NCBI GenBank assembly: GCA_011525625.1
Contig: WYAX01000029.1
Coordinates: 186,001 to 250,000 of the forward strand
Reading direction: 5' to 3'
DNA from: Nitrospira defluvii
GTDB lineage: Bacteria > Nitrospirota > Nitrospiria > Nitrospirales > Nitrospiraceae
DNA: 64,000 nt
The translations under genes and the position numbers were made by a program. Below are positions 1 to 8,961 of the stretch, in pieces. A model generated the notes under the pieces. It made no database searches and was not told where the DNA came from. It saw only the letters and a list, made by a program, of their open reading frames with translations. Within the stretch, counting starts at the first letter, position 1. Each line of letters begins with the position of its first letter.

Positions 1-55
1 CCAACCGAAATCGTCCGTCCGTCACGGGATAGATCTCAAACGCTCCGAGTTTCAT
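1..55 (-). CDS. MBL-fold metallo-hydrolase, N-terminal fragment (cut by window edge)
   Basis: Only the first 18 codons are inside the window; they read MKLGAFEIYPVTDGRFRL. This resembles the N-terminus of AHL-lactonase-like metallo-beta-lactamase-fold hydrolases (family knowledge). The ATG at 55 is preceded on the minus strand by a good Shine-Dalgarno AGGAGG, 11 nt upstream. The zinc-binding HxHxDH motif lies outside the window, so the assignment rests on N-terminal resemblance alone. It is the last visible gene of the minus-strand catabolic operon, about 145 bp after the acyl-CoA mutase. Confidence 0.5.
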   Translation of the reverse strand, partial: MKLGAFEIYPVTDGRFRL

Positions 56-201
56 GTCCTACAGATCCTCCTATGCTCCCGCTTCTCATGTTCACCTGTG
101 TCTCAGTGGTGACGACCAGGAGGCCTCCGGCTGCGCCGGTTCCACGAGGGCTTCTGCGCCGCGCGTTGCGCGAGCAGAGATGGCACCTGGTGGCCGCTGC
201 C

Positions 202-1797
202 TCACAACACCACCGGTTCGCGGTAGGTTCCATACACCTCGCGTAATGCGCTGCAGATCTCGCCCACCGTCGCCTTCGCCAGAACGGCCTCAATGAGCGC
301 GGGCATGAGATTCTGATGGCAGGCCGCCGTCTCCTGCACTTCTTCCAACGCGCCGGCCATTCGGAAAGGATCGCGAGATTTGCGTAGATCGGACAGCCGC
401 GCCACCTGCTCCTGTTCCACCTCGGACCCGATTCGTAAAATGGGAATCGGCCGTTGAGTGTTCTCCACATATTCGGTGACGCCGACCAGACTCCGCTCGC
501 CCCGCTCGAGCTCCCGCTGATACCGTTGCGACGCGTCAAGAATCTCGCGCTGCGGAAACCCACCTTCGATGGCGCGAATCATCCCTCCCATTCCGTCCAA
601 TCGGCGGAAATAGTCCCGCGCTCCTTCTTCCAGGCGATTCGTCAACGACTCGACAAAATACGACCCGCCCAGGGGATCGACGGTATTCACGGTTTCGCTC
701 TCGGCGGCAATGATCTGTTGGGTTCTCAGGGCGAGTGTCACCGCCTCTTCCGTGGGCAGTGCCAGGGATTCGTCCATCGAGTTCGTATGGAGCGACTGGG
801 TGCCACCCAGCACCGCTGCCAATGCCTGGAGGCTGGTCCGCACGATGTTGTTCATGGGTTGTTGTGCGGTGAGGGAGCATCCGGCGGTCTGTGCATGGCA
901 ACGGAGCTGGAGCGAGCGCGGGTTCTTCGGATGATAACGCCGTTCCATTTCACGCGCCCACAGCCGTCGAGCCGCACGGAACTTGGCGATCTCCTCAAAG
1001 AAGTCGTTGTGGACGTTAAAGAAGAACGACAATTGCGGGGCGAATGCGTCGACATCGAGTCCGGCCTTCACGGCGGCGTCCACGTAGGTCAGCCCGTCGT
1101 ACAGAGTAAACGCGAGTTCCTGGACAGCCGTCGAACCGGCTTCCCGGATGTGATAGCCGCTGATACTGATCGGATGCCATTTCGGCACGTGGGCGGCGCA
1201 GTAAGCGATCGTGTCGACGATTAAGGCCATATGGGGTTCCGGGGGGAAGAGCCACTCCTTTTGGGCGATGTATTCCTTCAGGATGTCGTTTTGGATGGTG
1301 CCGCCGAGTTGCGAAAACGGAATGCCGCGTTTCTGGGCAACGGCGAGGTACATGGCGAACAGCACGGCGGCCGGCCCGTTGATCGTCATCGAAGTCGTGA
1401 CCTGATCGAGCGGGATGCCGTCGAAGAGTCGCTCCATGTCGGCAAGCGAAGAGATCGCGACGCCGCAATGGCCCACTTCGCCCTGTGCTCGTGGATCATC
1501 CGAGTCGAGTCCCATCAACGTCGGCAAGTCGAAGGCCACACTCAGTCCGGTTTGGCCCTGGTGAAGTAAGTAGTGGAAGCGCCGGTTGGTGTCCTCTGCC
1601 GAGCCGAAGCCGGCGAATTGCCGCATCGTCCAGAGACGGCCACGGTACATGGTCGAATGGATGCCGCGGGTGTAGGGAAATGCGCCCGGGAGGCCGAGAT
1701 CCTGATCGGCATGCCAGTCTTTGAGGTGGTCCGGCGTGTAGACCGGTTCGATCGAGAGACCGGAGAGGGAGGTGAATCGAGATGTCCGCACACTCAT
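202..1797 (-). CDS. Adenosylcobalamin-dependent acyl-CoA mutase, large subunit (methylmalonyl-CoA mutase family)
   Basis: A 531-residue catalytic TIM-barrel subunit without the C-terminal B12-binding domain, so it needs a separate small subunit not seen here. Family hallmarks are present: [20 protein letters not shown] near residue 52, [10 protein letters not shown] near 81, [11 protein letters not shown] near 165, and [11 protein letters not shown] near 211 with the catalytic Tyr215-His216. Two methylmalonyl-specificity positions differ from true methylmalonyl-CoA mutase: the Tyr of RQYAGF is Phe61, and the Arg of PSMR is Ala191. These residues normally bind the substrate carboxylate, and isobutyryl-CoA mutases also change both. 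A non-carboxylated substrate such as isobutyryl-CoA is therefore more likely (inference). The start at MSVRTS was chosen because the longer frame runs back into the preceding gene. It lies downstream of the dehydrogenase and thiolase genes in the same operon. Confidence 0.88.
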   Translation of the reverse strand: MSVRTSRFTSLSGLSIEPVYTPDHLKDWHADQDLGLPGAFPYTRGIHSTMYRGRLWTMRQFAGFGSAEDTNRRFHYLLHQGQTGLSVAFDLPTLMGLDSDDPRAQGEVGHCGVAISSLADMERLFDGIPLDQVTTSMTINGPAAVLFAMYLAVAQKRGIPFSQLGGTIQNDILKEYIAQKEWLFPPEPHMALIVDTIAYCAAHVPKWHPISISGYHIREAGSTAVQELAFTLYDGLTYVDAAVKAGLDVDAFAPQLSFFFNVHNDFFEEIAKFRAARRLWAREMERRYHPKNPRSLQLRCHAQTAGCSLTAQQPMNNIVRTSLQALAAVLGGTQSLHTNSMDESLALPTEEAVTLALRTQQIIAAESETVNTVDPLGGSYFVESLTNRLEEGARDYFRRLDGMGGMIRAIEGGFPQREILDASQRYQRELERGERSLVGVTEYVENTQRPIPILRIGSEVEQEQVARLSDLRKSRDPFRMAGALEEVQETAACHQNLMPALIEAVLAKATVGEICSALREVYGTYREPVVL

Positions 1798-1828
1798 GAC
1801 GCGGCCCTCCAGCGTACGGGCTGGAACG

Positions 1829-2713
1829 TCAGGGCATCTGCATCGCGGGCTGCTCTCCATGAAGATAGAATCCATGCCCGCTTTTCCTGCCCAGCCAGCC
1901 GGCTTCCACGTATTTCCGCAACAGGGGACAGGGACGAAACTTCGGATCACCCAGGTCCTGATGCAAGACCTCGCAGATGGCGAGCACCGTATCCAGGCCG
2001 ATCCGGTCCGCCAATGCAAGGGGACCTACGGGATGGTGCGTCCCTTCCACCATGGCCAGGTCGATTTCCTCGGCTGTCGCCACGCCGTCCTCCAGCGCGA
2101 AGATGGCTTCGTTGATCATGGGAATCAGGACACGATTGACGATGAATCCGGGGAAGTCTTTGCAGACAACCGGAATTTTTCCTGCGCGTCGGACCAGGTC
2201 CAGAGCGAGGTGCACGGTCGGCTCCGAGGTGCCGATGGCGCGCACCACTTCCACGAGGCGCATCACGGGCACAGGATTCATAAAATGAAGGCCGACGACG
2301 CGATCCGGCCGGCCTGACGCCATGCCTAGACTCGCGATGGAAATCGACGAGGTGTTGCTGGCCAGCAGCGCGGACGGCTCGCAGACGTGGCCCAGTTGGG
2401 CGAACAGCGCCCGCTTCATGACCGCATCCTCCGGTATGGCTTCAATCACCACCTGTGCCTCACGCAATCGCTGCAGGTGGCGCATGGGATGGATGACGGC
2501 CATGGCTGCGCCGGCTTGATCGCCGCGCAGGGCTCCCTTTTCGACGGCTTTCGTCACGCCCTGCCAGAGTTTCTTCGTGGCCTCTTCCAGCACCGCTTCC
2601 GCCACGTCTACCAGCAGGACATTCCACCCGCAGGTGGCTAGCACCTGCGTGATGCCGCGTCCCATCTGGCCCGCTCCCACCACACCGATGGTCTTGATGT
2701 CGTCGATGGTCAT
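1829..2713 (-). CDS. 3-hydroxyacyl-CoA (3-hydroxybutyryl-CoA) dehydrogenase
   Basis: A 294-residue, NAD-dependent L-3-hydroxyacyl-CoA dehydrogenase of normal single-unit length. The Rossmann glycine motif [12 protein letters not shown] is close to the N-terminus, ASNTSSISI and [11 protein letters not shown] form the catalytic region, and [10 protein letters not shown] and the terminal SGHGFY belong to the C-terminal dimerisation domain. I chose the ATG at 2713 (MTIDDIK). An in-frame TTG at 2746 overlaps the thiolase stop and would add 11 residues, so the start is not fully certain. It follows the thiolase closely and probably forms a beta-oxidation or acetoacetyl-CoA step with it. Confidence 0.9.
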   Translation of the reverse strand: MTIDDIKTIGVVGAGQMGRGITQVLATCGWNVLLVDVAEAVLEEATKKLWQGVTKAVEKGALRGDQAGAAMAVIHPMRHLQRLREAQVVIEAIPEDAVMKRALFAQLGHVCEPSALLASNTSSISIASLGMASGRPDRVVGLHFMNPVPVMRLVEVVRAIGTSEPTVHLALDLVRRAGKIPVVCKDFPGFIVNRVLIPMINEAIFALEDGVATAEEIDLAMVEGTHHPVGPLALADRIGLDTVLAICEVLHQDLGDPKFRPCPLLRKYVEAGWLGRKSGHGFYLHGEQPAMQMP

Positions 2714-2742
2714 CTCCACTCTCTGCTCCCTCGCATCTTCCC

Positions 2743-3927
2743 TCAACGTTCCACGAGCAGCGCCAAGGCCTCGCCGCCGCCGATGCAGAGAGCCGCCAGC
2801 CCTCGACGGGCAGCCCGCGCTTCCATTGCGTACAGCAGCGTGGTCAGAATTCTGGCTCCCGTCGCGCCGATGGGATGGCCTAACGCGACGGCGCCGCCGT
2901 GCACGTTGACTTTCTTTGTGTCCAACCCCAGTTCCCGGTTGATGGCGACCGAGACGGAGGAAAAGGCCTCGTTGATCTCAAACAGGTCGATGTCTCCGAT
3001 GGCCAATCCAGTCTGCGTAAGCAGGCGGCGAATTGCCTCGATCGGTGCAATGGTGAACCATTCGGGAGCGAGCGCGGCCCCCGCATATCCTGCAATCGTG
3101 GCCATCGGCCTCAGGCCCACTCGCCGGGCCTCGTCCTCTGCCATGATCACCAGCGCCGCCGCACCGTCGTTGCAGGACGGGGAGTTGCCTACCGTCAGGA
3201 CTCCGTCGTCCTGGAAGACGGGTTTCAGTTGCCGCAGCCTTGAGAGATCGACCCGGTTGGGCTCCTCATCGTCCGTGACGACGATCGCAGCCCCCTTCTT
3301 CTGCGGGACGTCGACCGGGATGATCTCTCTGGTGAATGCGCCTGACGCGATGGCGGCACGCGCGCGGCGATAACTTTCGAGGGCGAAGTCGTCTATTTCT
3401 TGCCGGGAAAAGCTATAGGCGGCTGCACACCGTTCCCCGGCGTGGCCCATGTGAAACTGGTTATACACATCCCACAGCCCGTCTTTGATGAGACTGTCGG
3501 TCAATTCTCCATGGCCCAGCCGATAGCCCTGCCGAGCCTTGTCCAACAGAAACGGGGCACGAGTCATGTTTTCCATTCCACCGGCCACGATGACGCGCGC
3601 GTCCCCTACGGCGATGGCTCTGGTTGCCATGATGACGCTCTGGAGGCTGCTGCCGCAGACCTTGTTGACGGTGACGGCTCCGACCTTGTGGGGGAGCCCG
3701 GCGCCGATTGCCGCCTGCCTGGCCGGAGCCTGGCCCAGCCCGGCGCTGAGCACGCAGCCCATCACCACTTCATCGACCTGCTCTCCGGGCAGGTGAATGC
3801 GTGTGAGGGCCTCGGCAATGGCGAGACTTCCCAAGGTGGGGGAAGGCATTGAGCTGAAGGCGCCGTTGAAGCTGCCCATGGGGGTTCGAGCCGCGCTCAC
3901 GATCACGGCCCGTTGTCCGGTGCTCAT
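2743..3927 (-). CDS. Thiolase (acetyl-CoA C-acyltransferase)
   Basis: A 394-residue thiolase that cleaves 3-ketoacyl-CoA or condenses two acetyl-CoA. Nucleophilic Cys91 sits in KVCGSSLQS. The conserved NEAF, GGAVALGHPIGATGARI and the C-terminal CIGGGEA loop carrying the second Cys are all present. The ATG at 3927 overlaps the E2 stop codon as ATGA, so translation is probably coupled to the upstream dehydrogenase. A second, distinct thiolase lies in the divergent operon at 13531. Confidence 0.93.
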   Translation of the reverse strand: MSTGQRAVIVSAARTPMGSFNGAFSSMPSPTLGSLAIAEALTRIHLPGEQVDEVVMGCVLSAGLGQAPARQAAIGAGLPHKVGAVTVNKVCGSSLQSVIMATRAIAVGDARVIVAGGMENMTRAPFLLDKARQGYRLGHGELTDSLIKDGLWDVYNQFHMGHAGERCAAAYSFSRQEIDDFALESYRRARAAIASGAFTREIIPVDVPQKKGAAIVVTDDEEPNRVDLSRLRQLKPVFQDDGVLTVGNSPSCNDGAAALVIMAEDEARRVGLRPMATIAGYAGAALAPEWFTIAPIEAIRRLLTQTGLAIGDIDLFEINEAFSSVSVAINRELGLDTKKVNVHGGAVALGHPIGATGARILTTLLYAMEARAARRGLAALCIGGGEALALLVER

Positions 3928-5069
3928 AGCCGTGTGTCCCACTCGTTGGTTTCCAAACGGTGCTTCACGATGCTCACGAAGCGATCGGCCGTTGCGCCAT
4001 CGATGATGCGGTGGTCGAAGGAAAGGCTCAGGTAACACATGGGGCGGATCGCGATGGCATCTTGGATGACGACGGCGCGCTTCTGTACGGCACCCACGCC
4101 GAGAATGGCGGCCTGCGGTTGATTGATGATCGGCGTGCTGAACAGGCTGCCGAATCCGCCGTGGTTGGTAATGGTGAAGGTTCCGTCCAGTACTTCCTCC
4201 GGAGTCAGGCGTTTGCTTCTGGCGCGTTGCGCCAAGTCGGCGACTTCTGTTGCGATCTGTGTCAATCCCTTCCGATCGGCGTGACGAATCACCGGGACGA
4301 GCAGTCCGTCTTCGATGGCTACCGCAATGCCGATGTGCAAGGTCTTCCGGATGACGATACCTTGGTCGCGCCAGCAGGCGTTCACGATCGGCACGTCCTT
4401 CAAGGCCTGGGTTACGGCACTGATGACAAAGGGCAGGTACGTGAATGAACGACCGACGCGGAATCGTTCGATGCCGGAGCAATCGGCCTCGAAGAAGGTC
4501 GCCACGTGCGCGGAGGTGCGGCGGCTGAGGAGCATTCGTTCAGCGATGGTGGCACGCATTTGGGTCAACGGCACCAGCTGTTCTTCATCCGCGGATGGCG
4601 TCGGCAAAACGGCGCGGCTCTGTGCGGAAGTTTCTCGCTTGGCGGCGGCGTCCATGACATCCTTCCTGGTGATCCGTCCCCCCTCGCCGGTCCCCGTGAC
4701 GCCCGACAAGTCGATAGCATAATCACGGGCTACTTGCTTCACCGCCGGCGAATAGTGCGGCTCTCCGTCTGACGGCGCGCGGCGCGTCCGTACCCCTACG
4801 CCTCCCACTCGACTCATCACGGCTTCCGCCGGCTCATGCTCCAGTCTGGCCAGCAGGGTTCCGACCGGGACGGTCGCGCCTTCTTGTACGAGAACCTCGC
4901 GGAGAATTCCGGTGGCGGGCGATGGGATATCGAGCGCCACTTTTTCCGTTTCCACTTCCAGCAGGGGCTGATCCTTCTCGACCATGCCGCCCGGAGGGAT
5001 CAGCCACTTGACGACGGTCCCTTCGGCGATGCTTTCCCCAAGTTGCGGCATGACGATATCAGTGGCCAC
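3924..5069 (-). CDS. 2-oxoacid dehydrogenase dihydrolipoyl acyltransferase (E2)
   Basis: A 381-residue E2. Residues 1-78 form one lipoyl domain with the lipoylated lysine in EVETEKVALDIPSP. Residues about 105-140 are the E3/E1-binding peripheral domain (YSPAVKQVARDYAIDL...GRITRKDV). The rest is the trimeric acyltransferase core, with the catalytic motif SFDHRIIDGA near the C-terminus. The start is GTG, 6 nt after GGAGG. With the neighbouring E1alpha and E1beta it makes a branched-chain-type 2-oxoacid dehydrogenase. No E3 (dihydrolipoamide dehydrogenase) is present in the window. Substrate choice (branched-chain versus pyruvate) is inferred from the catabolic context. Confidence 0.92.
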   Translation of the reverse strand: MATDIVMPQLGESIAEGTVVKWLIPPGGMVEKDQPLLEVETEKVALDIPSPATGILREVLVQEGATVPVGTLLARLEHEPAEAVMSRVGGVGVRTRRAPSDGEPHYSPAVKQVARDYAIDLSGVTGTGEGGRITRKDVMDAAAKRETSAQSRAVLPTPSADEEQLVPLTQMRATIAERMLLSRRTSAHVATFFEADCSGIERFRVGRSFTYLPFVISAVTQALKDVPIVNACWRDQGIVIRKTLHIGIAVAIEDGLLVPVIRHADRKGLTQIATEVADLAQRARSKRLTPEEVLDGTFTITNHGGFGSLFSTPIINQPQAAILGVGAVQKRAVVIQDAIAIRPMCYLSLSFDHRIIDGATADRFVSIVKHRLETNEWDTRL

Positions 5070-5086
5070 TTCGACCTCCGGCTCTT

Positions 5087-5158
5087 AGCTGTCGGCGCTC
5101 AGCGGTGAACCTCAGCACCTCGACATATTCTCCGGCTGGGGGCTGAACGCCGATGGCT
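5087..5158. repeat. Imperfect inverted repeat, REP-like, between E1beta and E2 genes
   Basis: The left arm AGCTGTCGGCGCTCAGCG at 5087-5104 pairs with GGCTGAACGCCGATGGCT at 5141-5158. The arms match at 14 of 18 positions, and most mismatches become G-U pairs in RNA. About 36 nt separate the arms. A related single unit, GGTGAGCGCTGACGGCT, lies at 14737-14753 between two other genes, suggesting a dispersed intergenic element. It sits inside an operon, so it may affect differential expression of E1 and E2. Confidence 0.45.
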
Positions 5159-5172
5159 TGTTTACCCCCGGT

Positions 5173-6165
5173 TCAATAGGCCGCGAGCCTCCTGGCTCCG
5201 GAGACAATATCGCTTACCTTAGGCAGAAAGAATTCTTCCAACGGCGTACTGAACGGCACCGGCGTGTCGGGCGGGGCGATGCGGAGGATAGGCCCGTCCA
5301 GACAATCGAAGCATTCTTCCGCCAGCAGTGCGGCGATTTCGGCCCCGATGCCGCCGGTCTTGTTGTCTTCATGCAGGAGAATGACTTTGCTGGTTTTGCG
5401 GACCGATTCGTAGAGGGTTTCCTTGTCGAGCGGGATCAACGTGCGGAGATCCACGACCTCGAGGTCGATGCCTTCCTTGTTCAACAGCTCCGCGGCCTCC
5501 AACGCCAGGTGCACCATCGCTCCATATGTGATGACCGACAGGTCGCGGCCGCGTCGTTTGACGTCGGCTTTGCCGAGCGGCACGACAAAATCCTCTTGCG
5601 GTAAGACAGCTTTAATGCGCCGATAGAGAAACTTGTGTTCGAAATAGAGGACCGGGTTGGGATCGCGAATCGCGGCCTTCAAGAGGCCCTTCGCATCATA
5701 GGGCGTGGACGGTGCCACGATCTTGAGCCCCGGCGAATGGAAGAACCAGCCTTCGGGACATTCCGAATGGAACGGCCCACCATGGACACCGCCTCCAAAA
5801 GGCGCCCGGATGACCAGGGGCACCGCTGCGCCCCACCGATAGTGGTTTTTGGCCGCGACTTCGGTGATCTGATCGAAGGCGCAGGAAATGAAGTCCGCAA
5901 ACTGCATCTCGACGACCGGACGTAATCCCATCATGGCCGCGCCGATCGCCGCTCCGACGAAGCCGGATTCCGACAGGGGCGTATCGAGCACGCGCCATTC
6001 GCCGTATTTCTGTAGGAGGCCTTCCGTCACCTTGAACGCCCCGCCGTAGGTCCCGATGTCCTCCCCCATGAGAAACACCCGTTCGTCCCGAGTCATCTCC
6101 TCGTCCAGGGCCTGTGAGATCGCGTCGACGTACGTGACTTCGTGGGTAGTCGTTGCGGTGGTCAT
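5173..6165 (-). CDS. 2-oxoacid dehydrogenase E1 component, beta subunit
   Basis: A 330-residue transketolase-like beta subunit of the heterotetrameric E1. Recognisable segments are DERVFLMGEDIGTYGGAFKVTEG, PLSESGFVGAAIGAAM, PFGGGVHGGPFHSE and, in the C-terminal half, DLRTLIPLDKETLYESVRKT. It provides part of the thiamine diphosphate site together with the alpha subunit. The ATG at 6165 overlaps the alpha-subunit stop (ATGA), as expected for a 1:1 complex. The subunit pattern fits 2-oxoisovalerate and acetoin/pyruvate dehydrogenases; the neighbouring acyl-CoA genes favour branched-chain oxoacids. Confidence 0.93.
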   Translation of the reverse strand: MTTATTTHEVTYVDAISQALDEEMTRDERVFLMGEDIGTYGGAFKVTEGLLQKYGEWRVLDTPLSESGFVGAAIGAAMMGLRPVVEMQFADFISCAFDQITEVAAKNHYRWGAAVPLVIRAPFGGGVHGGPFHSECPEGWFFHSPGLKIVAPSTPYDAKGLLKAAIRDPNPVLYFEHKFLYRRIKAVLPQEDFVVPLGKADVKRRGRDLSVITYGAMVHLALEAAELLNKEGIDLEVVDLRTLIPLDKETLYESVRKTSKVILLHEDNKTGGIGAEIAALLAEECFDCLDGPILRIAPPDTPVPFSTPLEEFFLPKVSDIVSGARRLAAY

Positions 6166-7163
6166 GCCGACACCTCATCGACCGATGCAAATACGCCGGT
6201 CAGCGTTTCAGGTCCTTCCGGGAGCGGGCTCTGTTCGGCGAACTCCGTGCCGGCGTCGACTTCTTTCCTGACCCGCTCGCCCACATCGTGGAAATACGAT
6301 TCGTCCGCATAGCCGAGTGTCATCAGCAATCGTTCTGCGCGGAGGATCGGATCTTTGGCCTTCCATTCCTCCAACAATTCGTGCGGCACATACTTGGCCG
6401 CGTCGTGTTCGGAATGCCCGTGCATGCGCATGGTTTTAAACTCGAGGAAGGTCGGCCCGTTGCCGGCTCTGGCATTGGCGATAGCCCGACGGCTGGCCTG
6501 GTAGACGGCGGCGACATCGTTGCCGTCCACAATGTCACCCGGCATGCCATAGGCTTTCGCCCGTTCGACCACGTCCGTAATCGCCATTTGGCAGCGCACC
6601 GGGGTGGAGTAGGCATATTGATTGTTCGTGCAAAAATAGACGACCGGGAGTCGCCGAACCGCCGCGAAGTTCATGGCCTCATGGAAATCCCCGCGGCTCG
6701 TCCCCCCGTCGCCGGTTCCGGCAAATGCCACGCGCGCTTCTCTCCGGATTTTGAATGCGAGTGCGGCGCCGGCTGCGACCGGCAGATTGTCGGCCAGGTG
6801 GCTGACGAATCCGATCATTCCCCGCTTCAAGTCGCCCATGTGGACGTTGCCGTCTTTCCCTTTGGTGGGGCCGGTTCGTTTGCCGAGGTACTGCGCAAGG
6901 ATTTCACCCGGCGTGAATCCGCGAATCAAAAAGGCGCCCATATCGCGATGAAACGGGGCAATGACATCATCGGGCTGCAATGCCGAGGCGTAGCCGACCG
7001 CAATCGCTTCCATACCGTGGCTGGTGTAGACACCGCCGACGATGCGTCCTTGTCGATAGAGGGCGGTGATCCGGTCCTCCAGGCTTCTCGTCAGCCTGAG
7101 GTACCAGTACATGTTCAGGAGGTCGCTGCGCGGGATGTCGTTCGATACGGTGGCCTGATCCAT
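6162..7163 (-). CDS. 2-oxoacid dehydrogenase E1 component, alpha subunit
   Basis: A 333-residue thiamine-diphosphate-dependent alpha subunit. The ThDP/Mg motif is GTGDGGTSRGDFHEAMNFAA followed by a late NN (FCTNNQYAYSTP). LEFKTMRMHGHSEHD is the conserved phosphorylation-loop region. The start MDQATVSN at 7163 has AGGAGG just upstream; a longer in-frame reading reaches back into the preceding gene and is not used. The gene lies 36 bp after the phosphoribosyltransferase-like gene and overlaps E1beta by 4 bp. Confidence 0.92.
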   Translation of the reverse strand: MDQATVSNDIPRSDLLNMYWYLRLTRSLEDRITALYRQGRIVGGVYTSHGMEAIAVGYASALQPDDVIAPFHRDMGAFLIRGFTPGEILAQYLGKRTGPTKGKDGNVHMGDLKRGMIGFVSHLADNLPVAAGAALAFKIRREARVAFAGTGDGGTSRGDFHEAMNFAAVRRLPVVYFCTNNQYAYSTPVRCQMAITDVVERAKAYGMPGDIVDGNDVAAVYQASRRAIANARAGNGPTFLEFKTMRMHGHSEHDAAKYVPHELLEEWKAKDPILRAERLLMTLGYADESYFHDVGERVRKEVDAGTEFAEQSPLPEGPETLTGVFASVDEVSA

Positions 7164-7198
7164 AGCCCCTCCTCCTGTCCCGGTCGTCCCCGGTCTCG

Positions 7199-7969
7199 TT
7201 ACCACGCGGGCAGATCCCTCCAGAGGAACAGCGGTTTCTTTGCTGTGCAGAGATGACAATCAGCCGGCTCCCACTGGGGCATCTCCAGATCGGCGCTGAA
7301 ATAAAACGGGTAGGTGCCGGTCAGTTCGGCCATGAAGGGAAATTGGCCGCTGTCGCGTCTGGCAAAGACCATCATGCCCGCCACCTGTCCGCCGTGATCC
7401 GTGACGACCGTGCCGAGTTTGTTGACACACATCCCTCGCGTCGTCACATCATTCAAGGCGAGGAACCGTTCTCCAGTGCTGATTGTGCCTTGGACGATGT
7501 CCGTGCCGATTCTTCCCGTCCGGTGGTCGAACGGCGTAAGGACCACCTGGAGCGGCATCTGCATGGCAAGGAGATCGCTGGTGCGTTGAGCCAACAGGCG
7601 AGCGTCCGACGATGTCGTGATAATCCCGGTCGGTGGATCGTGTCCGAAGGTTTCGACGATCCATTCCGCCATGTTGGAGGCGATGCGCGTGATCAGGTCC
7701 GGAAACCGGGCGATGGATTCGAAGCGCAGATAGATCCCTGTGTGGTGGCCGGAGACCACTTCGACGTGACAATCGAAGTACAAGGCCCTGGAGCTACGCA
7801 GCAGTTGCTGAATATCCCATGGCGACAGCGTAGGATGCGGGGTCTCGCGAATGAGGTGATCGAGCATGCTGTCGATCTCGGGTCCCTCATAAAGCGTTCT
7901 CTGCCGTGCTACTAGCTCCAGCGTGGCGGTATCCGGTGATTTTTCGATGGATGGCAGCATGATGGTCAC
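7199..7969 (-). CDS. Phosphoribosyltransferase-like protein of unknown function
   Basis: A 256-residue soluble protein. The middle-to-C-terminal part has type I phosphoribosyltransferase architecture: a loop GIITTSSDARLLAQRTSDLL, then a degenerate PRPP motif FLALNDVTTRGMCVNKLG where orotate PRTases have a VDDVxTTG-like sequence. One acidic residue of the usual pair is Asn, and the TG is RG. The C-terminus has a Cys-x2-Cys-like CHLC motif. The GTG start at 7969 overlaps the upstream stop as GTGA; an ATG at 7960 is the alternative. Its position between tyrosine catabolism and the oxoacid dehydrogenase gives no obvious nucleotide-salvage role. True catalytic activity is doubtful. Confidence 0.6.
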   Translation of the reverse strand: MTIMLPSIEKSPDTATLELVARQRTLYEGPEIDSMLDHLIRETPHPTLSPWDIQQLLRSSRALYFDCHVEVVSGHHTGIYLRFESIARFPDLITRIASNMAEWIVETFGHDPPTGIITTSSDARLLAQRTSDLLAMQMPLQVVLTPFDHRTGRIGTDIVQGTISTGERFLALNDVTTRGMCVNKLGTVVTDHGGQVAGMMVFARRDSGQFPFMAELTGTYPFYFSADLEMPQWEPADCHLCTAKKPLFLWRDLPAW

Positions 7970-8961
7970 GCGCTCCTCTCGTCCGGCGCCGCGATCGTGG
8001 TGCGGAGGATGCCGATCGGCTGAATTTCCAACTCGACGACATCACCAGGCTGTAGATAGCGATCCAGCTCCAAGCCGCATCCGCCGCCGACCGTGCCGGA
8101 GCCCAGCAGATCGCCGGGGTAAATCGCCTCGTCTCGAGACACATGCTCAATCATCTGCGGGAACGACCAGTGAATCGAACCGAACCGTCCCCGCGACCAG
8201 ACGTCTCCGTTGACGCGGGCGATCATCTCCAGGGCGGCGAGATCCGGGATGTCTTCAGGCGTCACGATGCAGGGGCCGATCGCCGTCGCGAAGTCTTTTC
8301 CCTTGGCGGGGCCGAGGCGGCAGGCCATCTCCTGAAATTGGACATCCCTCGCGCTGAAGTCGTTCATGATCGTGTAGCCGGCAATGTATCCTGATGCGTC
8401 GCGCTCGGCGATATTCATGCCTGTGCGTCCGATGATGCAGGCCAGCTCGAGCTCGTAGTCCAGTTTCTGCGTCCGTAACGGCCAAGGTAGCCGTTGGTCC
8501 GGCCCGATGATCGTCCGGTGGTTGCCTTTGTAGTAGACAGGGGCCTTGTACCACTCTGGCGGAATCGGTTGGCCCCGCCGTTTGGAAGTGGCGGCAATGT
8601 GGTCTTCAAAGGCGATAAAGTCGCGCAGGGATGCCGGAGTGGGGAGGGGTGCCGCCAGAGAAACGGCGGCGGGATCGTAGGAAATCGTTTCACCGGCCGG
8701 GCCTGTGGCGGATGTGCCCAGGTGTGCCGCATGGGTCAACGCCTGGCGTGCCGCGTTCATGGCGGAGGCGCCGCCCGCCAAGAACTCCGACATGGTAGAC
8801 GCGAGCTGCGCATCGGCAAGGCGCCGGGGTTGCGGTTCTCCCTGATCGGACAGCCAACGGGCATAAGCCATGTTGAGATCGACGATGACCTGTCCCAGAT
8901 CTGCACCGATCCTGGTGAACGTACCGACCGGGGTACGGACAGTGAAACTCACGAGTTTCAT
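7966..8961 (-). CDS. Fumarylacetoacetate hydrolase family protein
   Basis: A 331-residue FAH-fold hydrolase. The C-terminal catalytic core contains FIAFEDHIAATS, YYKGNHRTIIGPDQ, LDYELELACIIGR (metal-binding Glu residues), NDFSARDVQ and the late GSGTVGGGCGLELDRYLQPGDVVELEI. In tyrosine degradation this enzyme cleaves fumarylacetoacetate to fumarate and acetoacetate. Direct adjacency to homogentisate dioxygenase (ATGA overlap) supports that role. A related acylpyruvase or diketo-acid hydrolase activity is the alternative. The ATG at 8961 has GGAG 6 nt upstream and is preferred over a TTG at 8973. No maleylacetoacetate isomerase gene is seen in the window. Confidence 0.85.
   Translation of the reverse strand: MKLVSFTVRTPVGTFTRIGADLGQVIVDLNMAYARWLSDQGEPQPRRLADAQLASTMSEFLAGGASAMNAARQALTHAAHLGTSATGPAGETISYDPAAVSLAAPLPTPASLRDFIAFEDHIAATSKRRGQPIPPEWYKAPVYYKGNHRTIIGPDQRLPWPLRTQKLDYELELACIIGRTGMNIAERDASGYIAGYTIMNDFSARDVQFQEMACRLGPAKGKDFATAIGPCIVTPEDIPDLAALEMIARVNGDVWSRGRFGSIHWSFPQMIEHVSRDEAIYPGDLLGSGTVGGGCGLELDRYLQPGDVVELEIQPIGILRTTIAAPDERSA

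Noticed and set aside
1798-2019. N-terminal extension of the acyl-CoA mutase
   Set aside because: The longer frame overlaps the 3-hydroxyacyl-CoA dehydrogenase gene and its residues do not match the mutase family; the start at 1797 does.
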